DNA of 64,000 nt from Xanthomonas fragariae (GTDB taxonomy: Bacteria > Pseudomonadota > Gammaproteobacteria > Xanthomonadales > Xanthomonadaceae): the NCBI RefSeq assembly GCF_900183975.1, contig NZ_LT853882.1, positions 124,001 to 188,000 of the forward strand, read 5' to 3'. Made by a program: the position numbers and the translations under genes. The stretch's first letter is position 1. Each line of letters starts with the position of its first letter. Positions 1-15,224 of the stretch are shown here, piece after piece. Under the pieces are notes generated by a model. The model was not told the origin of the DNA. It worked only from the letters and a program-made list of their open reading frames with translations, and did no database searches.

Positions 1-123
1 GCTGCCTTGGCACGACCCTCATCCGGCGCGGCGCGCCACCTCCTCTCGCTGGCGGGAGCAGGACATCCTCCAGTCACCTTCGTCCGTCGACGGGAGAAGG
101 GACACAAGCAAGGTTCACCTGAC
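1..123. other. Upstream region of glyS
   Basis: The glyS frame stays open back to position 7, but the sequence before 124 shows no conserved protein. It contains an imperfect hairpin (CTCTCGC / GCGGGAG type, about 52-56 and 71-76) resembling the inverted repeat behind gltB, so it is read as an intergenic repeat rather than coding sequence. Confidence 0.5.
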
Positions 124-2364
124 ATGAGCGAACAACTTCCCCTGCTGATCGAACTGGGCACCGAAGAGCTGCCGGTCAAGGCGCTGCCGGGTTTGGCGCA
201 GGCTTTTTTCGATGGCGTGCTGAGCGGTCTGGAAAAGCGCGGCGTTGCCGTTACACACGGCGATGCTAAACCGCTGTCCACGCCGCGCCGCTTGGCGGTG
301 CTGCTGCCGGGCGTAGCTACCGAGCAGCCCGAGCAGCGCTCCGAAGTGATGGGGCCGTATCTCAACATCGCACTGGATGCCGGGGGCCAGCCAACTAGGG
401 CGCTGGCCGGTTTCGCTGCAAAAGCTGGCATCGACTGGACTGCGCTGGAGCGCACCAGTGATGCCAAGGGCGAGCGTTTTGTGCATCGCGCGGTGACGCC
501 GGGCGCGCGCACCGCCGATTTGTTGCCGGAGATTCTGCATGAGGCGATCGCGGCGATGCCGATCCCCAAGCCGATGCGTTGGGGCGCGCACGAATATACT
601 TTCGCGCGGCCGGTGCAGTGGCTGGTACTGTTGTTTGGCGACGCCGTGATTCCTGCCGAATTGCTGGGCGTGCGTGGCGACCGCATCACCCGTGGTCATC
701 GCTTCATGCATCAGGGCGAAGTGTCGCTGGCCGCGCCGGGCGATTATGTCGATGCGCTGCGCGCCGCACATGTGCTGGTGGATGCGGACGCACGCCGTGC
801 GCGCATCGTCGACGAAGTCGAAGCTGCGGCCAGGCAGGCCGGTGGCCGCGCGCGCATCAGCGACGACAATCTGGAGCAGGTGGTCAACCTGGTCGAATGG
901 CCGTTGGCAGTGCTGTGCAGTTTCGAGCGCGATTTCCTTGCGGTGCCGCAGGAAGCGTTGATCGAAACCATGGAGATCAACCAGAAATTCTTCCCGGTGC
1001 TGGACGACAGCGGCACGTTGACCGAGCAGTTTATCGGCATCGCCAATATCGCCTCCAAGGACGTTGCCGAAGTCGCCAAGGGTTACGAGCGGGTGATCCG
1101 TCCGCGCTTTGCCGATGCCAAGTTCTTCTTCGACGAAGACCTCAAGCAGGGGCTGGACGCGATGGGCGCGGGTCTGGGCAGCGTCACTTATCAGGCCAAG
1201 CTGGGCACGGTTGCCGACAAAGTTGCGCGCGTAGCTGCGCTGGCACGTTTGATCGCGCCGCAGGTAGGAGCCGATGCCGAGCAGGCAGCGCGTGCTGCGC
1301 AGTTGGCCAAGAACGATCTGCAGTCGCGCATGGTCAACGAATTCCCCGAATTGCAGGGCGTTGCCGGCCGGCATTACGCCAAGGCCGCCGGTGAGCCAAA
1401 CGAGATTTCGCTGGCCATCGACGAAGCCTACCAACCGCGTTTTGCCGGCGATGACATCGCGTTGTCGCCGCTGGGTAAGGTGTTGGCGATCGCCGAGCGG
1501 CTGGATACGTTAGCCGGTGGGTTTGCTGCCGGGTTGAAGCCGACTGGCAACAAGGATCCGTTTGCACTGCGGCGCAATGCGTTGGGATTGGCGCGCACGG
1601 TGATTGAGAGTGGGTTTGAGCTGGATTTAGAACAGCTGCTTGTCGAGGCGCGTCATCAGATCAACCTCCAGGCAAGCGCCAGGCAACTGCTGAAGACGCA
1701 AACTGCGATCCATAATGCGAAAGATGCCGGAACCGCGTTGCCACAGTCTGTCCAGAAGCAAGCACACACCGTTCTGGCTCAATCTGCCCAAGATGGCGAA
1801 ATCTTCGACTTCATCCTAGAACGTCTGCGCGGCTACTACGCAGACAAAGACGTACCTGCCACGCATTTCAATGCGGTCGCTGCGTTGTTCTCGGTCGCGC
1901 CCGAGGGCGCTCCCACAACGCAAGGCGGAGCTACCCAGCTTGGCGCGACCCCCGCCTCCCTCTACGACTTCGATCGCCGCATCGCCGCGATCGGCATCTT
2001 CGCCAAGCTGCCCGAAGCCGAAGCTCTGGCCGCCGCCAACAAGCGCATCCGCAACATCCTGCGCAAGGTCGGAGGTGAGATCCACGGCGATATCGACACC
2101 AGCCTATTGCGCGAACCAGCCGAAGAAGCACTGGCCGAAGCGGTGGAAGCGGCCATCGGCGACACCGGCGATGCATTGCACCGTCACGACTATGTCGCCG
2201 TGCTCGCGCGCCTGGCGCGCCTGCGCCCACAGGTGGATGCGTTCTTCGATGGGGTGATGGTCAATGCCGAGGATGCGCAATTGCGCGCCAATCGACTCGC
2301 CTTGTTGAAGAAGCTCGGCGACCGCCTCGGCAGCGTCGCCGCCATCGAGCATCTGTCCAGCTGA
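124..2364 (+). CDS. glyS: Glycyl-tRNA synthetase beta subunit
   Basis: This is the beta subunit of the tetrameric (alpha2beta2) bacterial glycyl-tRNA synthetase, which charges tRNA-Gly in the cytoplasm. The protein starts [17 protein letters not shown], the characteristic family N-terminus, and carries the conserved segments around [11 protein letters not shown] and [13 protein letters not shown]. The C-terminal part (about 580-740) fits the DALR-type anticodon-binding region. From 124 the length is 746 residues, slightly above the usual ~690. The extra comes from a low-conservation stretch around 1665-1960 (including [18 protein letters not shown]). The start at 124 is chosen because conservation begins exactly there; the reading frame itself extends upstream. 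The alpha subunit gene would be expected just to the left, outside the window. Confidence 0.97.
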   Translation: MSEQLPLLIELGTEELPVKALPGLAQAFFDGVLSGLEKRGVAVTHGDAKPLSTPRRLAVLLPGVATEQPEQRSEVMGPYLNIALDAGGQPTRALAGFAAKAGIDWTALERTSDAKGERFVHRAVTPGARTADLLPEILHEAIAAMPIPKPMRWGAHEYTFARPVQWLVLLFGDAVIPAELLGVRGDRITRGHRFMHQGEVSLAAPGDYVDALRAAHVLVDADARRARIVDEVEAAARQAGGRARISDDNLEQVVNLVEWPLAVLCSFERDFLAVPQEALIETMEINQKFFPVLDDSGTLTEQFIGIANIASKDVAEVAKGYERVIRPRFADAKFFFDEDLKQGLDAMGAGLGSVTYQAKLGTVADKVARVAALARLIAPQVGADAEQAARAAQLAKNDLQSRMVNEFPELQGVAGRHYAKAAGEPNEISLAIDEAYQPRFAGDDIALSPLGKVLAIAERLDTLAGGFAAGLKPTGNKDPFALRRNALGLARTVIESGFELDLEQLLVEARHQINLQASARQLLKTQTAIHNAKDAGTALPQSVQKQAHTVLAQSAQDGEIFDFILERLRGYYADKDVPATHFNAVAALFSVAPEGAPTTQGGATQLGATPASLYDFDRRIAAIGIFAKLPEAEALAAANKRIRNILRKVGGEIHGDIDTSLLREPAEEALAEAVEAAIGDTGDALHRHDYVAVLARLARLRPQVDAFFDGVMVNAEDAQLRANRLALLKKLGDRLGSVAAIEHLSS

Positions 2365-2528
2365 TGCGCCGCCGGCTACCGGAGCTGCCGCCACCAGTGT
2401 GCCAACGCAGGAACGATTGAACGCTCCCTTGATCAGGTCGCCTTCCCGATGGCCTGGAACCAATCGCTGCTATACCTGTTCAGGGCGTTACACGATCGCC
2501 AGTTTCGCCGGCACCCAGGTGGACGGAT

Positions 2529-2979
2529 TCAACTATGGGTCGCAACACCAGCGGCTGTGAAGAGGCCCAGGTGAGCTGACCAGGAGCCCTTCACTGGCAA
2601 GTGGAGTTGCAACTGGTCCTTGGTCGCCTGAGCCAAGAAGAACGATGCCCTCTTCATACCCTGCGTGAAGCGGTAGTGTCCATGCGCTGCGCTGCCCAAA
2701 GTGCCAGCATCCAGGTGCACAGCGGCAGCTTGGTGCCTTCGAACATCGTGCCAGCGATCAGACTGGTCTGATCGCTGGCACGCGCTGCATTGGTAGTAGA
2801 TCGCAGCACCACGCTTGAAACGCGACCGCGCCCGTCCAGCACAGCAGGGGCAGCGAAACCCCCGCGGCCACCGCCATTTGTACATAGCGCGGTAGCACTT
2901 GGCCTCGGTACCTTAGGACGCGAAGAACTCGGACATCGACAATCCAGCTTGCGAACTGCACTGCAGTGATGCGCATCAC
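2529..2979 (-). pseudogene. IS1595-family transposase remnant (5' half)
   Basis: Three minus-strand frames must be joined to recover the N-terminal half of an IS1595-family transposase: a leader (RITAVQFASW), a zinc-ribbon block (WPRGFRCPCC ... YYQCSACQ) and the QTSLIAGTMFEGTKLPL block. The zinc ribbon (two CxxC pairs) followed by the SLIAGTMF segment is diagnostic of that family. The catalytic half is absent. A perfect inverted repeat (2748-2781) sits exactly where the second and third frames meet and seems to have caused that disruption. No terminal inverted repeats were recognised. Confidence 0.7.
2748..2781. repeat. Perfect 16-bp inverted repeat with 2-nt spacer
   Basis: GTGCCAGCGATCAGAC at 2748-2763 is followed after TG by its exact reverse complement at 2766-2781. 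The minus-strand arm reading SLIAGT is the authentic transposase sequence. The other arm replaces what should be a different stretch, so it looks like a templated inverted duplication inside the IS1595 remnant. Confidence 0.8.
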
Positions 2980-3139
2980 GCCACCTCGTTTGCTTCAGGT
3001 GAGAGCGGCATCAATTCAGCGCCGGGAAGATCCTGCGACTGCTGGCTGAAGGTCAGGGCTAATCAGGAAAACTCTTACAAACGCGATCCCCACTGAATCC
3101 ATAGGATCACTTCTAGCAGTCACGGACTGCAGCACAGCA

Positions 3140-3560
3140 ACTAAGGCCGATAACCGCAACATCCACGGATTCAATCGCGGTGCCGCCACGGTGCGGTTCG
3201 GCCCCTTGGCGGTGACTTACGAGGAGGTCGCATCCGCCGCGGTCAAAGCGGTGCAGTCGCCGGGTCTATTCGTGGTCGACTGCACAATTGGCGTAGCAGG
3301 GCGATTCGATCCGGCTACCCGCTTCGGTATGCCCAGGTACAACGAAGATGTGGGGCAGGTCGTGGCCATCCGGGACTGGCGCATTCGCGTTACATCGTCC
3401 TGTCGATGCCACGCGCATATTCGGCGTTGCCAACATGCACCAGCATGTGGGCCAACAACGCCGCCACAAGCGCCAACACACGTGTGGCTTTCATTGCGCA
3501 CAGGTTGAAAGACTGGCCTCGATTGTCGAGCGCGGCAAGACACAGGCGGCGTCAACGTAA
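3140..3560 (+). pseudogene. Unrecognised degenerate coding remnant
   Basis: A stretch around 3155-3400 reads as plausible protein (NIHGFNRGAATVRFGPLAVT, then VDCTIGVAGRFDPATRFGMP). It has no start codon with a ribosome site and runs into unlike sequence after about 3385; a second frame to 3560 (CAQVERLASIVERGKT) may be its frameshifted tail. No family is recognised. It could also be chance open frame in GC-rich DNA. Confidence 0.25.
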
Positions 3561-3637
3561 CGACAACGGCGTGTGGGCAGGCAATGCAGGTCGTGCGCGT
3601 TTATGCTTGAGCATTCCCCCGCTTACTGGAGTCATCG

Positions 3638-4018
3638 ATGAGGTCTGTCCTGCCTACCACCTGCCTGGCCTGCACCCTGATCGTGCTGGCTGCATTGACT
3701 GCCTGCGGCAAGCCGCAATTGGACGAGCAGGAAGCCGTCTCCGCCAAGGCGCAACAAGCGGCCGAGCAAGCTTCCGCACCGGCACCGGCCGCTGCGCCAG
3801 AGCCTCCCCCGATCGGCAGCTGCGATGCCACTCAGGTCCAGTCGCTGGTCGGTCAGGCGTTGACCGATGCGGTCAGCGAACAAGCGCGCAGCGATGCTGG
3901 CGCCAAGTCGGTGCGCGTACTCAAGCCCGGTCAGATGGTGAGCATGGAGTTCAACGGCGAACGGCTCAATCTGGAGGTGGATGCCAAGAACGTCATCGCC
4001 TCGGTACGCTGCGGCTGA
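3638..4018 (+). CDS. Small lipoprotein, I78 peptidase-inhibitor type
   Basis: This 126-residue protein has a lipoprotein signal: a hydrophobic segment (about 9-20) ending in a lipobox LTAC with the acylated cysteine at 23. A low-complexity Ala/Pro linker follows. The C-terminal ~65 residues (IGSCDATQVQSLVGQ ... VRVLKPGQMVSMEF ... RLNLEVD ... VRCG) match the layout of the I78 inhibitor family: a CD-A motif at the start, a VR-PG core, RLN-, and a terminal RCG, with two cysteines able to form a disulfide. Members inhibit serine proteases such as elastase or subtilisin in the periplasm or outside. The family call is from motif order; the target protease is unknown. Confidence 0.7.
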   Translation: MRSVLPTTCLACTLIVLAALTACGKPQLDEQEAVSAKAQQAAEQASAPAPAAAPEPPPIGSCDATQVQSLVGQALTDAVSEQARSDAGAKSVRVLKPGQMVSMEFNGERLNLEVDAKNVIASVRCG

Positions 4019-4220
4019 GCACGCATTGGCGCCTGTCGTTGGGCCGGCGCCAAGTTAGCTGGCACAAGGGATCGCATTAGCTCCTGTTGCAGCTGTAACG
4101 GTGTATTGCGGCACCGCATCAACTGTGGTCTAGTCGATCATCCGGTGACCTCCTCGAAACGCTCCAGGGATCGAGCGCTGCAACGTCGTCGCCGCTCTCC
4201 TGGATCCCAAAGAGGCAGAC

Positions 4221-10302
<6,082 letters not shown>

Positions 10303-10313
10303 GCGCTGCATCG

Positions 10314-10355
10314 GTATGCGCAATGGCGCGGTGTTGAGCGCGCCATTGCGCATAC
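10314..10355. terminator. Strong hairpin after gltD
   Basis: GTATGCGCAATGGCGCG at 10314-10330 pairs perfectly with 10339-10355 (17 bp, 8-nt loop), 11 bases after the gltD stop. There is no long T-run, as is common in high-GC terminators. It lies between convergent genes. Confidence 0.7.
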
Positions 10356-10375
10356 GTTCGGCACAGTCGCATCGA

Positions 10376-10410
10376 AACCCGCGCAGCCCCATTACAGGGC
10401 TGCGTGGGTT
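10376..10410. terminator. Hairpin between convergent gltD and alcohol dehydrogenase
   Basis: A 14-bp stem with one G-T wobble (10376-10389 with 10397-10410, 7-nt loop CATTACA) lies 22 bases beyond the stop of the minus-strand dehydrogenase. Read on the minus strand it is followed by a short T-rich stretch, so it best serves that gene. Confidence 0.65.
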
Positions 10411-10432
10411 ATTCAGGCGATCGCCCGGGCGA

Positions 10433-11491
10433 TCAGGCCGCCTTATCCAGTGTGGCCATGTCGATCACGAAACGGTACTTCACGTCGCTCTTGAGCATGC
10501 GCTCGTAAGCCTCATTGATCTGGTCGGCGCGAATTGTTTCGATGTCCGAGACGATGTTGTGCTTGGCACAGAAATCCAGCATTTCCTGGGTCTGGCGGAT
10601 ACCGCCGATCAACGAACCGGCCAGCGTGCGGCGCTTCATGATCAGGTTGAACACGCTCGGCGAGGGATGCGCGTGCTCGGGCACACCGACCAGCACCATC
10701 GCCCCGTCATGCTTGAGCGCGTTGAGAAACGGGTCCAGGTTGTGCGGCGCGGCTACGGTGTTGAGGATGAAGTCCAGCGTATTGGCCTGCGCGGCCATTT
10801 GCGCTTCGTCCTTGGACACCACCACTTCGCTGGCGCCCAGGCGCAGCGCATCGGCGCGCTTGCCCTCGGAGGTGGTGAACAGCACCACGGTAGCGCCCAT
10901 CGCCTTGGCGATCTTCACCGCCATGTGGCCCAGGCCGCCCAGGCCGACCACGCCCACTTTCTGGCCGGGACCGACCTTCCAGTGCGCCAGCGGCGAATAG
11001 GTAGTGATGCCGGCGCATAGCAACGGGGCGACGGCGGCCAGGTTGTCGGTATGGGAAATATGCAGCACGTATTTCTGATCGACCACGATATGGTCGGAAT
11101 AACCGCCGTAGGTGTTCTCGCCACCACCGAACATCGGTCCGTTGTAGGTGCCGGTGAAGCCCTGCTCGCAATATTGTTCTTCGCCTTCCTCGCAGGAGGC
11201 GCAGCTGCGACAGCTGTCGACCATGCAACCGACGCCGGCCAGGTCGCCGACCTTGAAGCCGGTCACGGCATCACCCACGGCCGTCACGCGGCCGACGATC
11301 TCGTGGCCAGGCACCGACGGGTACAGTGTGTTATGCCATTCGTTGCGTGCGGTATGCAGATCCGAGTGACACACGCCGCAGTAGGCGATGTCGATCTGCA
11401 CGTCGTTTGGGCCGGGCTGGCGCCGTTCGAACACGAACGGCGCCAGCGGTTGGTCAGCGATTTGGGCAGCGTAAGCGTAGGCTTTGCTCAT
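10433..11491 (-). CDS. Zinc-dependent NAD(P)+ alcohol dehydrogenase, cinnamyl-alcohol/YahK type
   Basis: Medium-chain alcohol dehydrogenase of 352 residues reducing aldehydes with NADPH in the cytoplasm. Motifs are the catalytic-zinc region CGVCHSDLH and GHEIVGRV, four structural-zinc cysteines (CRSCASCEEGEEQYC), and the dinucleotide-binding GLGGLGHMAVK. The order and spacing fit the YahK/AdhC-like cinnamyl alcohol dehydrogenase subgroup. The start at 11491 (MSKAYAYAA) is preferred over the in-frame 11527 codon because family proteins begin there. It stands alone, convergent to gltD. Confidence 0.92.
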   Translation of the reverse strand: MSKAYAYAAQIADQPLAPFVFERRQPGPNDVQIDIAYCGVCHSDLHTARNEWHNTLYPSVPGHEIVGRVTAVGDAVTGFKVGDLAGVGCMVDSCRSCASCEEGEEQYCEQGFTGTYNGPMFGGGENTYGGYSDHIVVDQKYVLHISHTDNLAAVAPLLCAGITTYSPLAHWKVGPGQKVGVVGLGGLGHMAVKIAKAMGATVVLFTTSEGKRADALRLGASEVVVSKDEAQMAAQANTLDFILNTVAAPHNLDPFLNALKHDGAMVLVGVPEHAHPSPSVFNLIMKRRTLAGSLIGGIRQTQEMLDFCAKHNIVSDIETIRADQINEAYERMLKSDVKYRFVIDMATLDKAA

Positions 11492-11527
11492 GGGAAAGGC
11501 TCCGGGGCGTTGCGTCGTCGGCGACAA

Positions 11528-11799
11528 GTTGCAAACGACAGAAAAGAAGGAATCGATAGCTTAAAACAGGGCGTGTCGCGCTCCTGCGACAGTCCGTCTT
11601 GTCTGCCCTCCCGCGAACGCTACCGGAGCACCATGATGCGCCGTATGCATGTTGGCGTTCGATCAAAGCCGTGCTATGCGTGAATGGCACGCTAACGCCT
11701 GAGCTTCTAGGCGGACCAAGCACCTGATCGCCCTGCACCATCGCCGCTGGCCGTGTCCTCCCCCGCGGCCCCCCCACGTCGATGCCGAAGGAGGCTTCC
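11528..11799. other. Intergenic region, dehydrogenase / cellulase 1
   Basis: Divergent intergenic region of about 270 bp. A good Shine-Dalgarno (GAAGGAGG, 11787-11794) precedes the cellulase start. No gene or recognisable operator was seen. Confidence 0.5.
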
Positions 11800-12873
11800 A
11801 TGTTCCGCTCTCCCCCAAAATTCCCGCGTCTGCGCGGTGCCGCACTCGCGCTCACCCTGCTCGCTACACTGCCATTGGCGCATGCCAAAAAGCCTGTTGA
11901 CGCGAAGAAAGAGTCCGCTGGGCTGAAATATGTCGGTGTCAGTCTGTCCGGCGCCGAATTCAACTCGCGCAAGAAACCCGGCACCTTGTACAAGGACTAC
12001 ACCTACCCGGCGGCGTCGGATTTCAGCTATTTCGCCGCCAAGGGCATAAATACGATCCGCCTACCGTTCCTATGGGAACGCGTCCAGCCCGAGCTCAACG
12101 GCAATCTGGATCCTGCCCAGCTGGGGCTGATCAAAAAATCGCTCCAAGCGGCCAAGGCCAACAAGCAATACCTGATCCTGGATCTGCACAACTACGCCAA
12201 ATACAACGGCCAGCGCATCGGCGCCAGCGAGGTGCCCGCCGCGGCGGTGGCCGATCTGTGGCGTCGGCTGGCGCTGGAATTCAAGGACGACAAGGCGGTG
12301 ATCTTCGGCTTGATGAATGAACCCAACGGCATTTCCGCGCCCGATTGGGCCAGCGTCGCGCAGGGCGCGATCAACTCGATCCGCAAGACCGGCGCAAAGA
12401 ATCTGATCCTGGTTCCAGGCACCGCCTACACCGGTGCGCATAGCTGGCGCAGCACCAATTACGGCGTCTCCAACGCCAAGGCGTTGGAGATCGTCAAGGA
12501 CCCGGGTAACAACTTGGCTTTTGAAGCGCATCAATATCTGGATAGCGACTACAGCGGCACCAAGCCGGTCTGCACGAGCGCAACCGTGGGCGAAGAGAAA
12601 TTGCGTGGCTTCACTGCATGGTTGCGTGAAAACAAGCAGAAGGGATTCCTGGGCGAGTTCGGCACCGCCAACAATCCTGTCTGCAATCAGGCACTGGAAG
12701 GCATGCTGACCTACATGGAAAAGAACAGCGATGTGTGGCTTGGCTGGACCTGGTGGGCTGCCGGCGCATGGTGGAAGCCGGACTACCCTTTCACCGTGCA
12801 GCCGGGCAAGGACGGCAGCGACAAGCCGCAGATGTCGATCCTGAGCAAATACGCGCGCCGCGCCGGCAAGTAA
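11800..12873 (+). CDS. egl: Secreted endoglucanase, glycoside hydrolase family 5 (copy 1)
   Basis: Endo-1,4-beta-glucanase of 357 residues, exported to cut plant-wall cellulose. A classical Sec signal peptide (RLRGAALALTLLATLPLAHA, cleavage after about residue 30) is followed by one GH5 catalytic domain without a cellulose-binding module. The proton-donor glutamate is E174 in MNEPNG and the nucleophile is E286 in FLGEFGT. Other family marks are NTIRLPFLWERVQP and EAHQYLDSDYSG. The GAAGGAGG site 5 nt upstream fixes the start at 11800. It is the first member of a tandem cellulase set, the second at 13966 and a broken third at 17996. Confidence 0.93.
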   Translation: MFRSPPKFPRLRGAALALTLLATLPLAHAKKPVDAKKESAGLKYVGVSLSGAEFNSRKKPGTLYKDYTYPAASDFSYFAAKGINTIRLPFLWERVQPELNGNLDPAQLGLIKKSLQAAKANKQYLILDLHNYAKYNGQRIGASEVPAAAVADLWRRLALEFKDDKAVIFGLMNEPNGISAPDWASVAQGAINSIRKTGAKNLILVPGTAYTGAHSWRSTNYGVSNAKALEIVKDPGNNLAFEAHQYLDSDYSGTKPVCTSATVGEEKLRGFTAWLRENKQKGFLGEFGTANNPVCNQALEGMLTYMEKNSDVWLGWTWWAAGAWWKPDYPFTVQPGKDGSDKPQMSILSKYARRAGK

Positions 12874-12995
12874 TTCAGGTATGTATGAGTGCGGCGGTCG
12901 CAACAACGGTTGTGGCCGCCGTTTCGTTTGGAGCAGCGCCAGTTACCGGGCTGTCGGTTGTTGAGCCAACCTCGTCGGCCGACTAGGAGGCGTAC

Positions 12996-13748
12996 GCGCT
13001 AGCGCCTGGAAGCGTATCGGACTGCTGATTGCGCAAGTGAAGTGATCGCCCACAGCCGACGGCCGCGTATCAGCGATCAGCCCGCCCTCAACAGCATCGT
13101 CTATGTCCTGCGCACCGGCATATTCCTTGGCAGGAGTTGCTGGCGCCGGCTGCGTGTGTGCAAGCCAATGGTGTGTGGGTATCGCCTGCATCAGGTCTTG
13201 CTTGCGGAACTGCGTCGCGTCCAGACGCTGGACCTGAGCCGGGCCAGCCAGGACGCCGCTGGCATGGCCTGCCCCGGGCGGCGCGTCTGCGAGTTCGGAC
13301 CCGACCGACCGCGGCAAACTCGGCAGTCAGCGGTGTCGGATCGTCGACCGCAATGGCGTGCCCTGAAGGCTTTGTGTGTCACTGGCGCCCATCGCCACGC
13401 CTTTGTTGTGTTGGATGGAGAAGTTGGTCGCTGGCTTGCTGCCGATAGGCGACAAGGCAGGGCGCCGGCACCGCTGGCCAGACAACCTGCACGCCTACGC
13501 CATCGACCGCTGCCGCCACCGCCTCAGGCAGCGCGGCATTCAGTACGCGGATCGGCCGCAAAGGGATCGCGCGCAACAACCGGTTGGGCTGTCATCGCGG
13601 GTGCGTCGAGCGCCCCCACGCCTGGTCTGCAGGGATGGACAAGTTGCGCATCGGCTTTGAACGCCGTATCGGTCTCCACCTGGCGCTGCTTTCGCTTACT
13701 TGCTCCATCATTTGGTGACGGGTGCTTCCTGAGTTTTATTAGCGGCTC
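12996..13748 (+). pseudogene. Eroded IS5-family (IS1031-type) element
   Basis: This is a badly decayed relative of the element at 16843-17708. Segments of the same transposase are recognisable in shifting frames: PALNSIVYVLRTG near 13085, GKLGSQRC near 13315, DRNGVP, RRHRWPDNLHA near 13470 and QPVGLSSR near 13580. The right end (GGAAGCACCC... GAGTTTTATTAGCGGCTC, ending 13748) corresponds to the other element's right terminal repeat and is followed by TTA. The left terminus is lost or unrecognisable. It separates cellulase copies 1 and 2. Confidence 0.75.
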
Positions 13749-13965
13749 TTACTTCCGCACGCGTTGAAACATAACTGCGAGTCCTTAACTGTGAGTCACC
13801 GCACAGCTTGAGTGATTTCATACCTCCCATCCGTAGTTTGTGCGGGTTCGTACGCCTACTCTTGTAATAAATGTGTCGTTGTCATTTACACGGCGAGCTA
13901 ACGCCAAGGCCAACGCATCTTCTTCACAAACATCTCTCGCACCCAGAAGTCGTTAGGAGTAGGCC
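13749..13965. other. Intergenic region upstream of cellulase 2
   Basis: About 215 bp between the decayed element and cellulase 2, with no gene. GTTAGGAG at 13951-13958 supplies the ribosome-binding site for the downstream ATG. Promoter elements were not confidently identified. Confidence 0.4.
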
Positions 13966-15042
13966 ATGTTGTCCATCACCACCCGGACGCGTCAGCTACG
14001 TAGCCGCGCGCTGTCGTTGTTTCTGCTTGCCATCGTACCGTTCACACACGCACAAAGCGCTAACGTCCTGAAGTATGCAGGCGTCAATCTCTCGGGCGCA
14101 GAAAACAAATCGTCGAAAAAAAACGCCACGGTCAACATCGATTACGTGTTTCCGGCAGCCAGCGATTACACATATTTCGCCGGCAAACACATGAACACCA
14201 TTCGCCTGCCGATCCCGTGGGAGCGCGTGCAACCCAAGGCTGGAGGCGAACTGGATCCGGCGCAGTTGGCGTTGATCCGGCAGGCGGTCGCCAATGCCAA
14301 GGCCGCGAAAATGCATCTGATCTTGGATATGCACAATTACTCCAAGTATTACGGCAACACGATCGGCAGCAAGAAGGTACCCATCAGCACCTTCACCGAC
14401 CTGTGGCGACGTCTGGCGATCGAATTCAAGAGCGACAACACAGTGATCTTCGGGCTGATGAATGAGCCGTGCAATATCACTCCGCAATCGTGGGCAGCGG
14501 CCGCACAGGCATCGATCAATACGATTCGTAAAACCGGTGCCAACAATTTGATTCTCGTTCCCGGCGCGCTGTGGACGGGCGCGCATAGCTGGTACTCCAC
14601 TAATGCCGGGCAATCCAATGCGGTGGCGCTTGCCTCGATTTACGATCCAGTCAATCACTACGCGATCGAAGCGCATCAGTATATGGATAACGATTCCAGC
14701 GGCACCAGCGTCGGTTGCGTCAGTGCCACCATCGGTGCCGAACGTCTGAATAACTTCACAAAATGGCTGCGCCTGAATAAAAAACACGGTTTTCTTGGCG
14801 AATTCGGCACTGGCAACAATGTCAAATGCAATGGCGCACTCAACAGTATGTTGAAGTACATCGAGTCCAACAGCGATGTCTGGTTAGGCTGGACTTATTG
14901 GGCGGCCGGCGCGTGGTGGAATCGGACATATCAATTCAACGTGCATCCCGATGCGCAAGGTCGCGACAAGCCGCAGATGTCGATATTGAGCCCCCGAGCT
15001 CGACGTATTACCGACTTGAACCACACACCAGACGGCGACTAA
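13966..15042 (+). CDS. egl: Secreted endoglucanase, glycoside hydrolase family 5 (copy 2)
   Basis: Paralogue of the cellulase at 11800, 358 residues, with its own signal peptide (ALSLFLLAIVPFTHAQ, cleavage near 28). It has the same GH5 domain: E167 in MNEPCN is the acid/base and E279 in FLGEFGT the nucleophile. It shares long blocks with copy 1 (YAGVNLSGAE, NTIRLPIPWERVQP, GWTYWAAGAWW) but diverges enough to be an old duplication. The C-terminus is a little longer (RRITDLNHTPDGD). An IS starts about 180 bp downstream, so any former operon continuation is lost. Confidence 0.93.
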   Translation: MLSITTRTRQLRSRALSLFLLAIVPFTHAQSANVLKYAGVNLSGAENKSSKKNATVNIDYVFPAASDYTYFAGKHMNTIRLPIPWERVQPKAGGELDPAQLALIRQAVANAKAAKMHLILDMHNYSKYYGNTIGSKKVPISTFTDLWRRLAIEFKSDNTVIFGLMNEPCNITPQSWAAAAQASINTIRKTGANNLILVPGALWTGAHSWYSTNAGQSNAVALASIYDPVNHYAIEAHQYMDNDSSGTSVGCVSATIGAERLNNFTKWLRLNKKHGFLGEFGTGNNVKCNGALNSMLKYIESNSDVWLGWTYWAAGAWWNRTYQFNVHPDAQGRDKPQMSILSPRARRITDLNHTPDGD

Positions 15043-15224
15043 CGTAACCCATGACAACCCCGTAATCCCCGGCTTTTCAACAACAGCGTGGCGTCCTGGA
15101 GACGACGTCATGCTGCTGGCGGCGAGCTTGTCCATACGACGCAAACTCGACAGCGCAGCAATACTTTCGGCGCAACCAACGAAACGTAATGCACCGCACT
15201 TTGACGCTTTTTTTCTGCTAAATA

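Noticed and set aside
115..1434. 439-codon minus-strand frame opposite glyS
   Set aside because: Shadow of glyS; no start context and no conserved motifs.
13871..14071. Small frame overlapping the start of cellulase 2
   Set aside because: Out-of-frame overlap with a certain signal peptide; no ribosome site.
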